In this document: positions 40,593 to 49,041 of the stretch, piece after piece | How the letters are laid out: each line of letters starts with the position of its first letter | Numbering within the stretch: position 1 is the first letter of the stretch | NCBI GenBank assembly: GCA_016699855.1 | Contig: CP064988.1 | Span: 4,368,501 to 4,432,500, forward strand | Origin: Rhodospirillales bacterium | GTDB taxonomy: Bacteria; Pseudomonadota; Alphaproteobacteria; Reyranellales; Reyranellaceae | Length of the DNA stretch: 64,000 bases | Direction: 5' to 3' | Notes under the pieces: model-generated | The model's input: the letters and a program-made list of their open reading frames with translations, nothing else | What the model was told of the DNA's origin: nothing | The model's database searches: none | Position numbers and translations under genes: made by a program

Positions 40593-42317
40593 TCAGGCGC
40601 AGAAACCGTGCAGGTACCAGCGCGCGGTGGCGCCGGTGCCGGCGATCCGGTTGAACGGGCCGTCGCGGTAGACCCAGAAGCGGTGCCCGTCGTCGTCCTC
40701 GACGCGGTAGTAGTCGCGCGCCGCCGGCGCCGCGCGCGCCTCGTCGGCCGACGCCGCGTCGCGCCACCATTCGTCGACCAGCCGCTCCGGCCCCTCGGCC
40801 CGCGCCACGCGACGCGCGGCGCCGCGCCAGCGGAACAGCAGCGGCGGATCGTCCGGCACCGGCGCCGTCACGTCGATCGGCTCCGGCCGCGACAGCAGCC
40901 GCGTCGGCCGCGCGCCCTTCAATCCCGCGACCCGCGCCCATGTTCCGGGACGCGCCGCCGGCCGGCCGGCCGCCACCAGGGCCACGGCGCGTTCCGGCAG
41001 ATGGCTGGCGGCCGGCGCCAGACGCACGACGTTGCCGGCGCCGACGCGCTGCGCCAGCCGGTCGACCAGCCGCGTCACGGCGCCGTCGTCGACGTCGCGC
41101 GCGCCGGCGGCCGGCGCGTCGGCGAGATCGAACGCGCCGCCGCGCGCCGCCGCCGCGACGGTTGCCGCCGCGACGGGCATCGCCGCCTGCTCGGGGACGA
41201 ACGGCTCGACCACCGCCGCCGACAGCATCATCAGCTCGACGCCGAAGCCGGGATCGAGCGTCGAGAGCGGCTCCTCGAACAGCTTCATCAGATGCGGGTT
41301 GTCGCGGCTGGGCCGGCCGGTGCCGATGGCGGCGCGGTCGACCGTGCCGTCGACCCGGAACAGGCGGATCTCCAGCCGCCGCGCGCCGACGCCGGCCTTC
41401 TCGAACTGGCCGCACAGCGCCGCCAGCAGGCGCGAGGCGGCGGCGGCGATGTCCTCGGGCCGGCCGACCGGCTCGACGAAGGCGAGGCGGGTGCGGAAGG
41501 CCGGCGCCGGCACGCGCGGCTGGATCGGCTCGTCGAGCAGCCCCAGCGCCTGGTCGAGACGGCGCGCCAGACCCTCGCCGAAGCGCCGCGCCAGCGGCGC
41601 CCGCGGCAGGCCGTAGAGATCGCCGGCGCGGCGTAGCCCGAGCCGGCGCAGCGTCTCGGCCGCCGCCGCGTCGAGCCGCAGCGCCTCGACCGGCAGCGCC
41701 GACACCAGGCCGCGATGCGCCGCCGGCGGCGAGAGAAGGTCGGCCTGCCGCTCGGCGAAGCGCGCCAGCGCCCAGGCGGCGCCCGGCGTGTCGGCCATCG
41801 CGGCGCGCGCGGTGAAGCCGTGCTTGGCCAGCCGCGTCGTCAGATCGGCCAGCATGGCGCGCTCGCCCTCGATGCCGGCGCCGAACAGATGGCCGCAGCC
41901 CGTGACGTCGAGGAACAGCCCGGCGTCGCCGCCGAAGGTCGCGGTCGCGGCGTCGTCGACCGCGGCCGCCAGCGGGTCGCGCGCGATCCCGGAATCGACC
42001 AGCGCGCCGCCCAGCGGATCGATCGCAACCCACGGCGTGTAGCGCTCGCACCAGCCGGCCAGGGTCTCGAGCAGGTGTAGATCCGCGGCCGGATCGGCGT
42101 GCGTGGTGACCAGATCGGGCACCAGCGCGCGGGCGTCGGCCAGACGCTGCGCCGGCCGCAGCCCGGCCTCGCGCGCCGGCGGATTGACGGCGGCGATGCG
42201 CGGGCCGCCCTGGTGGAAGGCGATGGTCGCGGCCGGCCTAGCCGACCAGTCTTTGGCCCGCCGCGCCAAGCGGTCGGTCGACAGCCTCGGGAACCACAGC
42301 GAGATCACCCGTTTCAT
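40593..42317 (-). CDS. imuB: ImuB, Y-family polymerase-like mutasome scaffold
   Basis: The 574-residue protein begins MKRVISLWFPRLSTDRLARR and shows the Y-family fold with GLFLDVTGCGHLFG near residue 133, but the acidic catalytic residues of DinB/UmuC are not preserved, as in known ImuB. ImuB links the beta clamp, ImuA and DnaE2 during mutagenic repair. It overlaps imuA by 80 bases and is followed by dnaE2. Confidence 0.92.
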   Translation of the reverse strand: MKRVISLWFPRLSTDRLARRAKDWSARPAATIAFHQGGPRIAAVNPPAREAGLRPAQRLADARALVPDLVTTHADPAADLHLLETLAGWCERYTPWVAIDPLGGALVDSGIARDPLAAAVDDAATATFGGDAGLFLDVTGCGHLFGAGIEGERAMLADLTTRLAKHGFTARAAMADTPGAAWALARFAERQADLLSPPAAHRGLVSALPVEALRLDAAAAETLRRLGLRRAGDLYGLPRAPLARRFGEGLARRLDQALGLLDEPIQPRVPAPAFRTRLAFVEPVGRPEDIAAAASRLLAALCGQFEKAGVGARRLEIRLFRVDGTVDRAAIGTGRPSRDNPHLMKLFEEPLSTLDPGFGVELMMLSAAVVEPFVPEQAAMPVAAATVAAAARGGAFDLADAPAAGARDVDDGAVTRLVDRLAQRVGAGNVVRLAPAASHLPERAVALVAAGRPAARPGTWARVAGLKGARPTRLLSRPEPIDVTAPVPDDPPLLFRWRGAARRVARAEGPERLVDEWWRDAASADEARAAPAARDYYRVEDDDGHRFWVYRDGPFNRIAGTGATARWYLHGFCA

Positions 42318-43158
42318 CGTTCCACTCCACGGTCCAGGTCGGGATGTCGGCGCGCGCCGGATCGCCGAAGCGGTTGCGCGTCAATTCGATCCGCCAGCGC
42401 GGCGCGCCGATGTCGCGCGTGGCGCGGCCGTCGGCGTCGAGGCTCGGGGCGGAGGGGCGGGGCGACACGCGCCAGCGCGTCACGGCCGACGTGGCGCCGG
42501 GGGCGTCCACCCGCCGGTGGCCGGCCACGCGCAGCAGCAGCGCCGGCACGCCGCTCTTCTCGGCGGCGAGCTGCAGGCGGCGCGTGGCGACCAGGTCGGC
42601 GTCGGCGATCTCGCCCAGCACGGCGCACAAGCCGCGGCAGCGCAGACCCTCCTCCATCGCCCACGCCACGTCGTCGGCGCCGCGCGCCGCGACCACGATC
42701 AGCCGCGCCGGATCGATGAACGGCGCCAGCGCCGGCGCGTAGGGCGGCGCGTCGAACACGCCGGTGGGGCGGCGGCACCACAGCACCGGCCCGGCCGCGC
42801 CGCGCGCCGCGCGCGCCGCGTCGAAGCGGCCCAGCAGCCGCGCCGCGAAGGCCAGCGCCGCGCCGTCGTGCCCCGGAGGACCGCCGGCCAGCACCTCGTG
42901 CAGCGCGCCGGTCGCCAGACCGCCGCCGGGCAGCGTCGCGTCGATCTCCGGCACGCCGGTGGGCACGGCCGTGGCGCCGGGCGCGTTGCCGTCGTCGCGC
43001 TCCAGCCGGCGCACCTGCTCGCGCAGCGCCACCAGACGCTCGGCGCCGGGCGCGCGGTCCAGCACCAGCACCGGCTCGCTCGCGAAAGCCCCGCCGCGCC
43101 GGGCGTCGCCGGCCGTGGCGTCGGGGGAGGTGAAGGCTTTGGGGAAAACGACGCTCAT
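42238..43158 (-). CDS. imuA: ImuA, RecA/SulA-like mutasome protein
   Basis: The 306-residue protein is ImuA: LREQVRRLERD, the GLATGALHEVLAG string and a degenerate RecA-like core. It partners ImuB and DnaE2 in SOS mutagenesis. ATG 43158 is 43 bases downstream of a LexA box. The long overlap with imuB suggests translation coupling. Confidence 0.9.
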   Translation of the reverse strand: MSVVFPKAFTSPDATAGDARRGGAFASEPVLVLDRAPGAERLVALREQVRRLERDDGNAPGATAVPTGVPEIDATLPGGGLATGALHEVLAGGPPGHDGAALAFAARLLGRFDAARAARGAAGPVLWCRRPTGVFDAPPYAPALAPFIDPARLIVVAARGADDVAWAMEEGLRCRGLCAVLGEIADADLVATRRLQLAAEKSGVPALLLRVAGHRRVDAPGATSAVTRWRVSPRPSAPSLDADGRATRDIGAPRWRIELTRNRFGDPARADIPTWTVEWNDETGDLAVVPEAVDRPLGAAGQRLVG

Positions 43159-43200
43159 CGTTTCCTCGGGGCGGCTCGAACCGGATTGTGGGTGATTGAT

Positions 43201-43240
43201 GTTCTTGATTTGTTCTATTCATTCCAAGCATGAGAGTCAA
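43201..43240 (-). promoter_or_regulatory. LexA-controlled promoter of imuA-imuB-dnaE2
   Basis: GTTCTTGATTTGTTC at 43201-43215 is an exact GTTC-N7-GTTC alphaproteobacterial LexA box. On the minus strand TTGACT (43235-43240) and TAGAAC (43212-43217) are 17 bases apart, so the LexA box covers the -10 element. LexA would block polymerase until DNA damage removes it. Confidence 0.88.
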
Positions 43241-43387
43241 TGGATATTCACAGGATGAATCAGGCCGGGCGCGGTGGCGCTCCCCGGAAAGTCATCGCCG
43301 GCCCCTCGACAGACCATCAGCGGGCTGGCTGGATAATTGCTTGGACGATCCACACCGCCCAGACCGCTTCGACCCGGGAGGTCCGCC

Positions 43388-44230
43388 ATGACCGCCGCCG
43401 TTTCCCTCCGCCGGCCCGCCGCGCGCCTGGCCTTGGCCGCCGCCGCGATCCTCGGTCTGCTGGCGCCGGCGATGACGTGGGCGAAATGCTCCAAGAACCT
43501 CGCCGACGGAACCTCGCCGCGCATCGTGCGCGCCTCGTTCGGCGAGGGCCGCCTGGCGCAGACCGCGATTGCCAGCGAGGCGCGCATCACCTTCGTCGGC
43601 CACGCCAGCTTCCAGATCGAGACGCCGACGGGCGTGCGCGTCATCACCGACTACAACGGCGTCAACGGCTACGGGCGGCGGCCGGACATCGTCACCATGA
43701 ACAACGCCCACACCACGCACTACAGCGACGAGATCGAGCCGGGCGTGACGCACGCGCTGCGCGGCTGGCCCGACGCCGACCACGACGCGGTCCACGCCAT
43801 CGAGTGGCGCGACATCAAGGTGTGGAACGTGCCGACCAACGCCCGGGACTATGGCGGCGTGCGGCGCAACGGCAACTCGATCTTCGCCTTCCAGATCGGC
43901 GATCTGTGCATCGCCCATCTCGGCCACCTGCACCACCGCCTCAACCCCGACCATCTCGAGGCGCTGGGCCGCATCGACGTGCTGATGGTGCCGATCGACG
44001 GCAACTACACGATGGGGCAGGGGCTGATGGCCGACGTCGTGCGCCAGATCCAGCCGCGCATCGTGCTGCCGATGCACTACTGGGGCCGCCACCAGTTCGA
44101 CCGCTTCACCGAGCTGCTGGCCGACGACCACGACCTCGTCTGGCCCGACACCCGCACCATCGACGTGTCGAAGAAGACGCTGCCCGAGAAGCCGAGGATC
44201 GTCGCGCTGGCCGGCAGCGGCGGGGATTAG
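43388..44230 (+). CDS. Secreted MBL-fold (UlaG-like) metallo-hydrolase
   Basis: The 280-residue protein has a signal peptide (RLALAAAAILGLLAPAMTWA near residues 12-31), then the UlaG-like core VGHASFQIETPTGVRVITDYNG and LPMHYWGRHQ. The expected HxHxDH metal motif reads NNAHTTHYSD near residue 104, so metal ligands differ from classical beta-lactamase-fold enzymes. Probably a periplasmic hydrolase of unknown substrate. It stands alone. Confidence 0.78.
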   Translation: MTAAVSLRRPAARLALAAAAILGLLAPAMTWAKCSKNLADGTSPRIVRASFGEGRLAQTAIASEARITFVGHASFQIETPTGVRVITDYNGVNGYGRRPDIVTMNNAHTTHYSDEIEPGVTHALRGWPDADHDAVHAIEWRDIKVWNVPTNARDYGGVRRNGNSIFAFQIGDLCIAHLGHLHHRLNPDHLEALGRIDVLMVPIDGNYTMGQGLMADVVRQIQPRIVLPMHYWGRHQFDRFTELLADDHDLVWPDTRTIDVSKKTLPEKPRIVALAGSGGD

Positions 44231-44310
44231 AAACTCCCTCTCCGCCGCATTGAAGTCATGCGTATTTCGCCCTCTCCGCCACGTAGTGGGGGAGAGGGAG
44301 CAACCATTAA

Positions 44311-45261
44311 TCAAACCGGGATCTGCTTGGTCCACGGGGTGCCTCTGGCGAGGACGGCGTTGACGAAGATGACGAGCTTGCGGGCGCAGGCGACGAGGGC
44401 CTTCTTGTGAGGTTTGCCCTTGGCGACGAGCGTCTTGTAGACCGGCACGAGGTTGTCGTTCCACCTGAAGGCGGCCGGCAGGGCGGCGTTGAACAGGGCC
44501 TTGCGCACGCGGCCGCGTCCGCCGGCGATGTGTCGCTCGCCGCGCAGGGTGCCGGAGTCGCGGTCGAACGGGGCGAGGCCGGCGAGCGCGGCGGCCTGCT
44601 CGCGCGACAGCGCGCCGAGCTCGGGCATGAGCACGACCAGGGTCAGCGCGGTGCGGATGCCGACGCCGTCGACGCTGGCGACGAGGTCGAGGCGGCGGGC
44701 GAGGTCGGCCTCGGCGCGGACGGTCTTGAGCAGCAGCGCCAGCTCGGCGTCGCGGCGGCGCTCGAGGCGCTGGACGTCGCGCTCGAGGCCGGCGCGCAGG
44801 CGCCGGGCGGCGAAGCGCTCGAGGCGGCAGCGGGTCTGGCGCAGGTCGTCCTCGATCTGCTCGATGAAGAGAAGATGCTCGGCGAGGGGCGCCATCCTCG
44901 GATCGGGCGCGGCGCGCACGCCGGCGAGACCGGCGGCGCACCCGGCGATCAGGGCGGCGTCGATCCGGTCGTTCTTGGCCCGGCGCAGCTTGTAGGCGGC
45001 GAAGGCGCGGACCTGGCCGGGCTGCAGGACGGCGACCTCGACGCCGGCTCCGCGCAGCGCCGCCGCCACCGCCCTCTCGTAGCCGCCCGACGCCTCGATG
45101 CCGGCGCGCCGGACGCCGAGGCCGGCCAGCCGTTCGCGCAGCGCGCGGTGGCCCTCGGCGGTGTTGGGCACCCGCCATGTGGCGCCGTCCGGCCACAGCG
45201 CGATGTCGAGCCAGGTCTTGCCGGTGTCGATGCCGGCGACAGGCGTGCTATGTTCGGCCAT
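44311..45261 (-). CDS. IS110-family DEDD transposase
   Basis: The 316-residue enzyme has the RuvC-like DEDD domain: GIDTGK near residue 9, GIEASGGYER near residue 55, and KNDRIDA near residue 94. The C-terminal IS110 part contains LVASVDGVGIRTAL and GLAPFDRDSGTLRGERHIAGGRGRVR, with the serine used in strand exchange probably within this region. It appears intact. Start MAEHSTPVAGIDTG is chosen over the longer frame reaching 45450. Confidence 0.92.
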   Translation of the reverse strand: MAEHSTPVAGIDTGKTWLDIALWPDGATWRVPNTAEGHRALRERLAGLGVRRAGIEASGGYERAVAAALRGAGVEVAVLQPGQVRAFAAYKLRRAKNDRIDAALIAGCAAGLAGVRAAPDPRMAPLAEHLLFIEQIEDDLRQTRCRLERFAARRLRAGLERDVQRLERRRDAELALLLKTVRAEADLARRLDLVASVDGVGIRTALTLVVLMPELGALSREQAAALAGLAPFDRDSGTLRGERHIAGGRGRVRKALFNAALPAAFRWNDNLVPVYKTLVAKGKPHKKALVACARKLVIFVNAVLARGTPWTKQIPV

Positions 45262-45474
45262 CTTCGTCGTCCCTGCCTTGCGTGCGAACCAGGTTGTTCG
45301 GGCAACCATCCGGGCCTCGATGAAGTGGTTCGTCCGCGATCCGGCTCCCTCGCGATCCGTCACGATTCCCGGGACCAACGATCCGACGGTCGAACCGCCC
45401 AGGGCCGGGTGGCCACCCGGCCCTGGGCATTCCTCGCGGAACGCCCTCATCCTAACCGCTCGCGCTTACGCAAG
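45262..45474 (-). ncRNA. Candidate bridge-RNA region of the IS110 element
   Basis: This is the 213-base non-coding end upstream of the transposase. In IS110 elements such ends encode a bridge RNA that pairs with target and donor DNA. It contains a perfect 32-bp palindrome (45397-45428) and, further in, a GGTCCC string that also occurs in the target strand beside the insertion point. The second match is short and may be chance. Folding was not done. Confidence 0.4.
45397..45428. repeat. Perfect 32-bp palindrome in the IS110 non-coding end
   Basis: GCCCAGGGCCGGGTGG at 45397-45412 is followed without spacer by its exact complement to 45428. In RNA it would form a 14-15 bp hairpin with a tiny loop. 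It lies 46 bases inside the element's outer edge. Confidence 0.9.
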
Positions 45475-45667
45475 GGGACCCATCGCGAAGCGATGGGGAG
45501 GGTGAGGTGGTGCGCGCATAGAAGGTGATGCCGGAAGCGATGGCAGTACACCGCTATCGACCGCCCACCACCTTCACGACGACCACCTCATCCTTCCCAT
45601 CACGCTGCGCGTGACGGGCCCCTTCCTTCTTCCCCGCTGCGCGGCGGAGAAGGAGAAAACCGCATCC

Positions 45668-46852
45668 TCAGTAGAAAACCCCCTTCGGCTCGATGCCCAG
45701 CAGGATCTCGCCGACGGCCTCGAAATGCGCGGCGCGGGACTGGATCTGCTGCGACAGCGTGCGCATGTCGCGAAAGCGGCGCTCGAACGGCGAGCCGATG
45801 AAGATCGCGTCGGTGCCGGCCGCCTTGTAGACGCGCTCCGCCACCCTCTCCGACGTCTCGATGGCGTGGGCGCAGGCCAGCCGCACGCGGGCGCGGGAAG
45901 GCGTGTCGATCACCGGCCCGCCCGGCGTCGCGCTCTCCCAGATCGACGTCAAGGTCTCGACCAGATAGGCCCGCGCCGCGCCCAGCCGCGCCTCCATCCG
46001 CGCCACGTCGGCCTGGACCACGGCGCCGTCGGCCAGCCGCCCGAGATAGCGCGGCGTCTTGTGGGCGGCCAGTTCCACGAAGGCGTCGAGCATGGCCCGC
46101 GCCAGCCCGAACGCGACGCCGGCGACGCCGACGGCGTAGAGCCCGTGCATGGTGAAGGCGTAGAGCCGGCCGGGCTCGCGCCGCAGCGACGGATCCTCGC
46201 GGGTGCCGCTGAACGCCTCGGTCACGAACACGTCGCGCACCACGTAGGAGTCGCTGGCCGTGCCGCGCAGGCCGATCGTGTTCCAGGTGTCGAGCAGCTC
46301 GGCCCGCGCCACCGGGAACAGCAGCGTGCGCACCGTCGGCCGGCCGGCGGCGTTCAGGCGCAGCGATCCGTCCTCCTCGACCACGAGGCAATGCGCGCCC
46401 ATCCAACTGGCCTGCCGGCACCCCGAGGCGAAATCCCAGCGCCCCTCGACGCGGTAGCCGCCCGGCGCGGCGCGCGCCCGGCAGGAATTCGGCGGCCCCC
46501 ACGCGATCAGCGCGCGGGGATCGCCGTAGACCGCCGCCGCGCTCTCCGCGGGGATGAACGGCGCGATCAGCGCCGAGCTGTTGCCGACGAAGACGTTCCA
46601 CGCCACCGAGCCGTCGTGGCGCGCCACCTCCTCGACGGCGGCGAGATAGACCCAGGGCTCGACCTCGCCGCCGCCCAGCGAGCGCGGCAGCAGCAGGCGG
46701 AAGATCCCGGACTCGTGCAGCGCCGTCAGCAGCGGCTCGGGGATGCGCCGCGTGCGCTCGATCTCGTCGGCGGCCGCGCGCAAAGCGGGCGCCAACGCGC
46801 GGGCGCGGGCGAGCGGATCGAGAGCCGAGGTGATCGCGGAATGGTCGTCCAC
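45668..46852 (-). CDS. Acyl-CoA dehydrogenase-fold flavoprotein (HsaA/DszC-like)
   Basis: The 394-residue protein has the acyl-CoA dehydrogenase fold but features of flavin-dependent monooxygenases: N terminus with RRIPEPLLTALHESGIFRLLLPRSLGGGE, then WDFASGCRQASWMGAHC, and no clear catalytic glutamate of dehydrogenases. These two-component oxygenases need a separate flavin reductase. The start is GTG 46852. It is preceded at its 3' side by the repeat copy A. Confidence 0.78.
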   Translation of the reverse strand: MDDHSAITSALDPLARARALAPALRAAADEIERTRRIPEPLLTALHESGIFRLLLPRSLGGGEVEPWVYLAAVEEVARHDGSVAWNVFVGNSSALIAPFIPAESAAAVYGDPRALIAWGPPNSCRARAAPGGYRVEGRWDFASGCRQASWMGAHCLVVEEDGSLRLNAAGRPTVRTLLFPVARAELLDTWNTIGLRGTASDSYVVRDVFVTEAFSGTREDPSLRREPGRLYAFTMHGLYAVGVAGVAFGLARAMLDAFVELAAHKTPRYLGRLADGAVVQADVARMEARLGAARAYLVETLTSIWESATPGGPVIDTPSRARVRLACAHAIETSERVAERVYKAAGTDAIFIGSPFERRFRDMRTLSQQIQSRAAHFEAVGEILLGIEPKGVFY

Positions 46853-46902
46853 GCCGGAACGCTAGCCGTGACGCGCGACCGAGTCACGCGCGCGTGGGCG
46901 AC

Positions 46903-47919
46903 TCAAGTCGACCCGTCGAGGAACGCCGCAAGATTCTCCCCCAGCTCCGGCCCGAGATACCCGCCCTCCTGCACCAGCAGCGTCGGGAGGCGCAGCGAGG
47001 CGATCAGCGCCGCCATGCGGCCGAAGCCGGCCGTGGTGATGCGCAGCCCCTGAAGCGGGTCGCTTTCCGACGCATCGAGCCCCAGCGCCACCACCAGCGC
47101 GCCGGGCGCGAAGGCACGGATGCGCTCCAGCGCGCGCTGGGCGGTCGCCAGCCAGACATCGTCGCCGGTGCCCAGCGGCAGCGGCAGGTTGAGGTTGAAG
47201 CCCTCGCCGGCGCCCTCGCCGCGTTCGTGGGCGTGGCCCCAGAAATAGGGGTAGTAGTCGAGCGGATCGGCGTGGATCGACACCGTCAGCACGTCGGGCC
47301 GGCCGTAGAAGATGCCCTGCGTGCCGTTGCCGTGGTGCACGTCGATATCGAGGATCGCCACCCGCTGATGGCGCTGGCGCAGATGCTGGGCGGCGATCGC
47401 GGTGTTGTTGAGGAAGCAGAAACCGCCCGCCATGTCGGCGTAGGCGTGGTGGCCGGGCGGGCGGCACAGCGCGTAGGCGATGCGGTCGCCGTCGAGGATG
47501 AACTGCGCCGCCGTCAGCGCCACCTGCGTCGCGGCCAGCGCGCCGTCCCAGGTGCCGGGGCCGATCGGGCAGGCGGTGTCGACCTGGTGCCAGCCGGCGC
47601 GGCCGACGATGCTGCGCGGATAGCTGGCGTGGCGGCGCGCGGGGTGGACGTTGGGGATCACCTCGGCCGCGGCGCCGTCGAGCTTCATCCATTCCCGCTG
47701 CGCCGTGCGCAGGAAGTCGAGGTATTCCGGCGAGTGGATCGCGGCGACCGGCCCGAGTCCGAAATCGCGCGGCGCGAAGATGTCGTGGCCGGCGCCCTTG
47801 GCCGCCGCCAGCAGAATGTCGGCCCGCGCCGGCTGCTCGGCGCTGTCCCGCCGCTGCCCGCGCACGAGGAAGAACGACGGATCGTGGGCGGCGTGCGCGG
47901 CGGAGTAGGCGATCTTCAT
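46903..47919 (-). CDS. Histone-deacetylase-family acetylpolyamine amidohydrolase
   Basis: The 338-residue enzyme has active-site RPPGHHA (His 157-158) and the zinc ligands in LDIDVHHGNGTQ (Asp 193, His 195) near residues 190-201. HDPSFFLVRGQRR at the start is the loop that distinguishes acetylpolyamine amidohydrolases from histone deacetylases. It removes acetyl groups from polyamines or related amides in the cytoplasm. Start ATG 47919 is used. The frame is open further upstream. Confidence 0.88.
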   Translation of the reverse strand: MKIAYSAAHAAHDPSFFLVRGQRRDSAEQPARADILLAAAKGAGHDIFAPRDFGLGPVAAIHSPEYLDFLRTAQREWMKLDGAAAEVIPNVHPARRHASYPRSIVGRAGWHQVDTACPIGPGTWDGALAATQVALTAAQFILDGDRIAYALCRPPGHHAYADMAGGFCFLNNTAIAAQHLRQRHQRVAILDIDVHHGNGTQGIFYGRPDVLTVSIHADPLDYYPYFWGHAHERGEGAGEGFNLNLPLPLGTGDDVWLATAQRALERIRAFAPGALVVALGLDASESDPLQGLRITTAGFGRMAALIASLRLPTLLVQEGGYLGPELGENLAAFLDGST

Positions 47920-47942
47920 GGTCGGGCTTTCGTCGGTTGTCA

Positions 47943-47995
47943 GCCCTCTCAGCGGCATCGGCGCTGTCTTCGGCGCCTGAGGGGGCGAGAGGGAG
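47943..47995. repeat. Single-hairpin relative of the composite repeat
   Basis: GCCCTCTCAGCGG pairs with a degenerate GAGAGGG end through GCGCCTGAGGG, around the core GGCGCTGTCTTCGGCGCC. It sits next to copy B, 9 bases away, so two units are in tandem. Confidence 0.55.
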
Positions 47996-48003
47996 TGTTT
48001 TCA

Positions 48004-48228
48004 GCCCTCTCCGCCACGTCGGCGCCGTCTGCGGCGCCAGAGTGGGGGAGAGGGAGGGGACCCATGCGAAGCATGGGGAGGGTGAGGTGGTGTTGGCTGC
48101 GTATGTGATGTTCGATATCGATCGCGGTCGATTCTCCTTCAACATCTTCTTCGATACCACGACCACCTCACCCTCCATCGCTTCGCGATGGGCCCCGCCC
48201 TCTCCCCCGCTGACGGGGCGGAGAGGGA
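48004..48228. repeat. Composite palindromic repeat, copy B (uninterrupted)
   Basis: GCCCTCTCCGCC, a hairpin GGCGCCGTCTGCGGCGCC, GGGGGAGAGGGAGGGGACCC, a hairpin around GCGAAGC, then GGGTGAGGTGGTG. After a 67-base spacer the mirror image follows: ACCACCTCACCC, CATCGCTTCGCGATGG, GGGCCCCGCCCTCTCCC, GCGGAGAGGG. It fills the gap between the deacetylase and SDR genes and shows the empty site for the IS110 insertion. Confidence 0.85.
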
Positions 48229-48236
48229 ATTCATCA

Positions 48237-48992
48237 TCACCCCGCGAGCCAGCCGCCGTCGACGGGCAGCTCGACGCCGGTGATCCACGACGACTCGTCG
48301 CTGGCGAGGAACAGGATCGCCGCGGCGATCTCCTCCGGCGCGCCGAGGCGGCCCATCGGGTGGCGCGCGCGGGAGCGTTCGCGGGCGGCGGCGGGGTCGG
48401 GCTGGCGCGCGAAGGAGCGCTTCAGCAGCGGCGTCTCGGTCGCGCCCGGCAGCACGGCGTTGCAGCGGATGCCCTGGTCGGCGTAGTCCAGCGCCGTGGT
48501 GTAGGTCAGCGCCGCCACGGCGCCCTTGGACGCGATGTAGGCGGCGTTGCCGCGGCCGCCGGCGCGCGCGAGCTGCGAGGCCACCGTCACGATGCTGCCG
48601 CCGCCGCGCGCCACCATCGGCCGCAGGCATTCGCGGATCCACAGGAAGGTGCCGGTGGCGTTGACCGCCATGACGGCGTTCCAGTCCTCCAGCGCCGTCG
48701 TCGCGGCGGGCTGGCCGCGCGAGATGCCGGCGGCGGTCACGAGGATGTCGACGCCGCCCCACGCCGCGGTCGCCTCGTCGACGATCTGCCGCGCCATCGG
48801 CTCGTCGGTGACGTCGCAGGCGATGGTCCGGCAATCGGCGTCGCCCAGCGCGGCCTTCGTGTCGGCCAGCGCCGCGACGTCGCGGTCGACCAGCACCAGC
48901 CGCGCGCCCTCGCGGGCGAACAGCCCGGCCGTGGCGCGGCCGATGCCCGAGCCGCCGCCGGTGATGACCGCGACGCGGTCCTTGAGTTTCAT
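48237..48992 (-). CDS. SDR-family oxidoreductase
   Basis: A 251-residue SDR with GGGSGIGRA at residues 12-20, VTAAGISRG near residue 86, the catalytic SQLARAGGRGN then YIASKGAV (Tyr-x3-Lys) near residue 155 and VDGGWLAG at the end. Likely a cytoplasmic NAD-linked dehydrogenase of unknown substrate. Start MKLKDRVAV follows GAGGGG by 9 bases. An in-frame ATG lies 9 bases earlier. Its stop codon is 8 bases from repeat copy B. Confidence 0.87.
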   Translation of the reverse strand: MKLKDRVAVITGGGSGIGRATAGLFAREGARLVLVDRDVAALADTKAALGDADCRTIACDVTDEPMARQIVDEATAAWGGVDILVTAAGISRGQPAATTALEDWNAVMAVNATGTFLWIRECLRPMVARGGGSIVTVASQLARAGGRGNAAYIASKGAVAALTYTTALDYADQGIRCNAVLPGATETPLLKRSFARQPDPAAARERSRARHPMGRLGAPEEIAAAILFLASDESSWITGVELPVDGGWLAG

Positions 48993-49041
48993 TCCCGCCA
49001 TCCCCTCGCTATCGCTCCGCTCAAATCGACCCGCCCTCATA

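Larger units (their letters stand above)
44301..45474 (-). mobile_element. IS110-family insertion sequence inside a palindromic repeat
   Basis: The element is about 1174 bases. Its ends were set by comparison with the uninterrupted repeat at 48004-48228. It carries one transposase (44311-45261), a 10-base end after the stop codon and a 213-base non-coding end before the start. There are no inverted terminal repeats and no clear target duplication, only an ambiguous G, as expected for IS110. Long-left, short-right architecture fits the IS110 group. Confidence 0.85.
44233..45655. repeat. Composite palindromic repeat, copy A, split by the IS110 element
   Basis: The left part 44233-44300 ends GTGGGGGAGAGGGAG and the right part resumes at about 45474 with GGGGACCCATCGCGAAG. 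Joining them gives the same string as copy B at 48004-48228, up to one G. The right part then has the core dyad GGTGAGGTGGT to ACCACCTCA across about 70 bases and ends at 45655. The outer segments are inverted copies of the left part. Confidence 0.85.

Noticed and set aside
45262..45450. Extended N terminus for the IS110 transposase
   Set aside because: IS110 transposases start just before the first catalytic Asp (GIDTGK). The extra codons cross the structured non-coding end.
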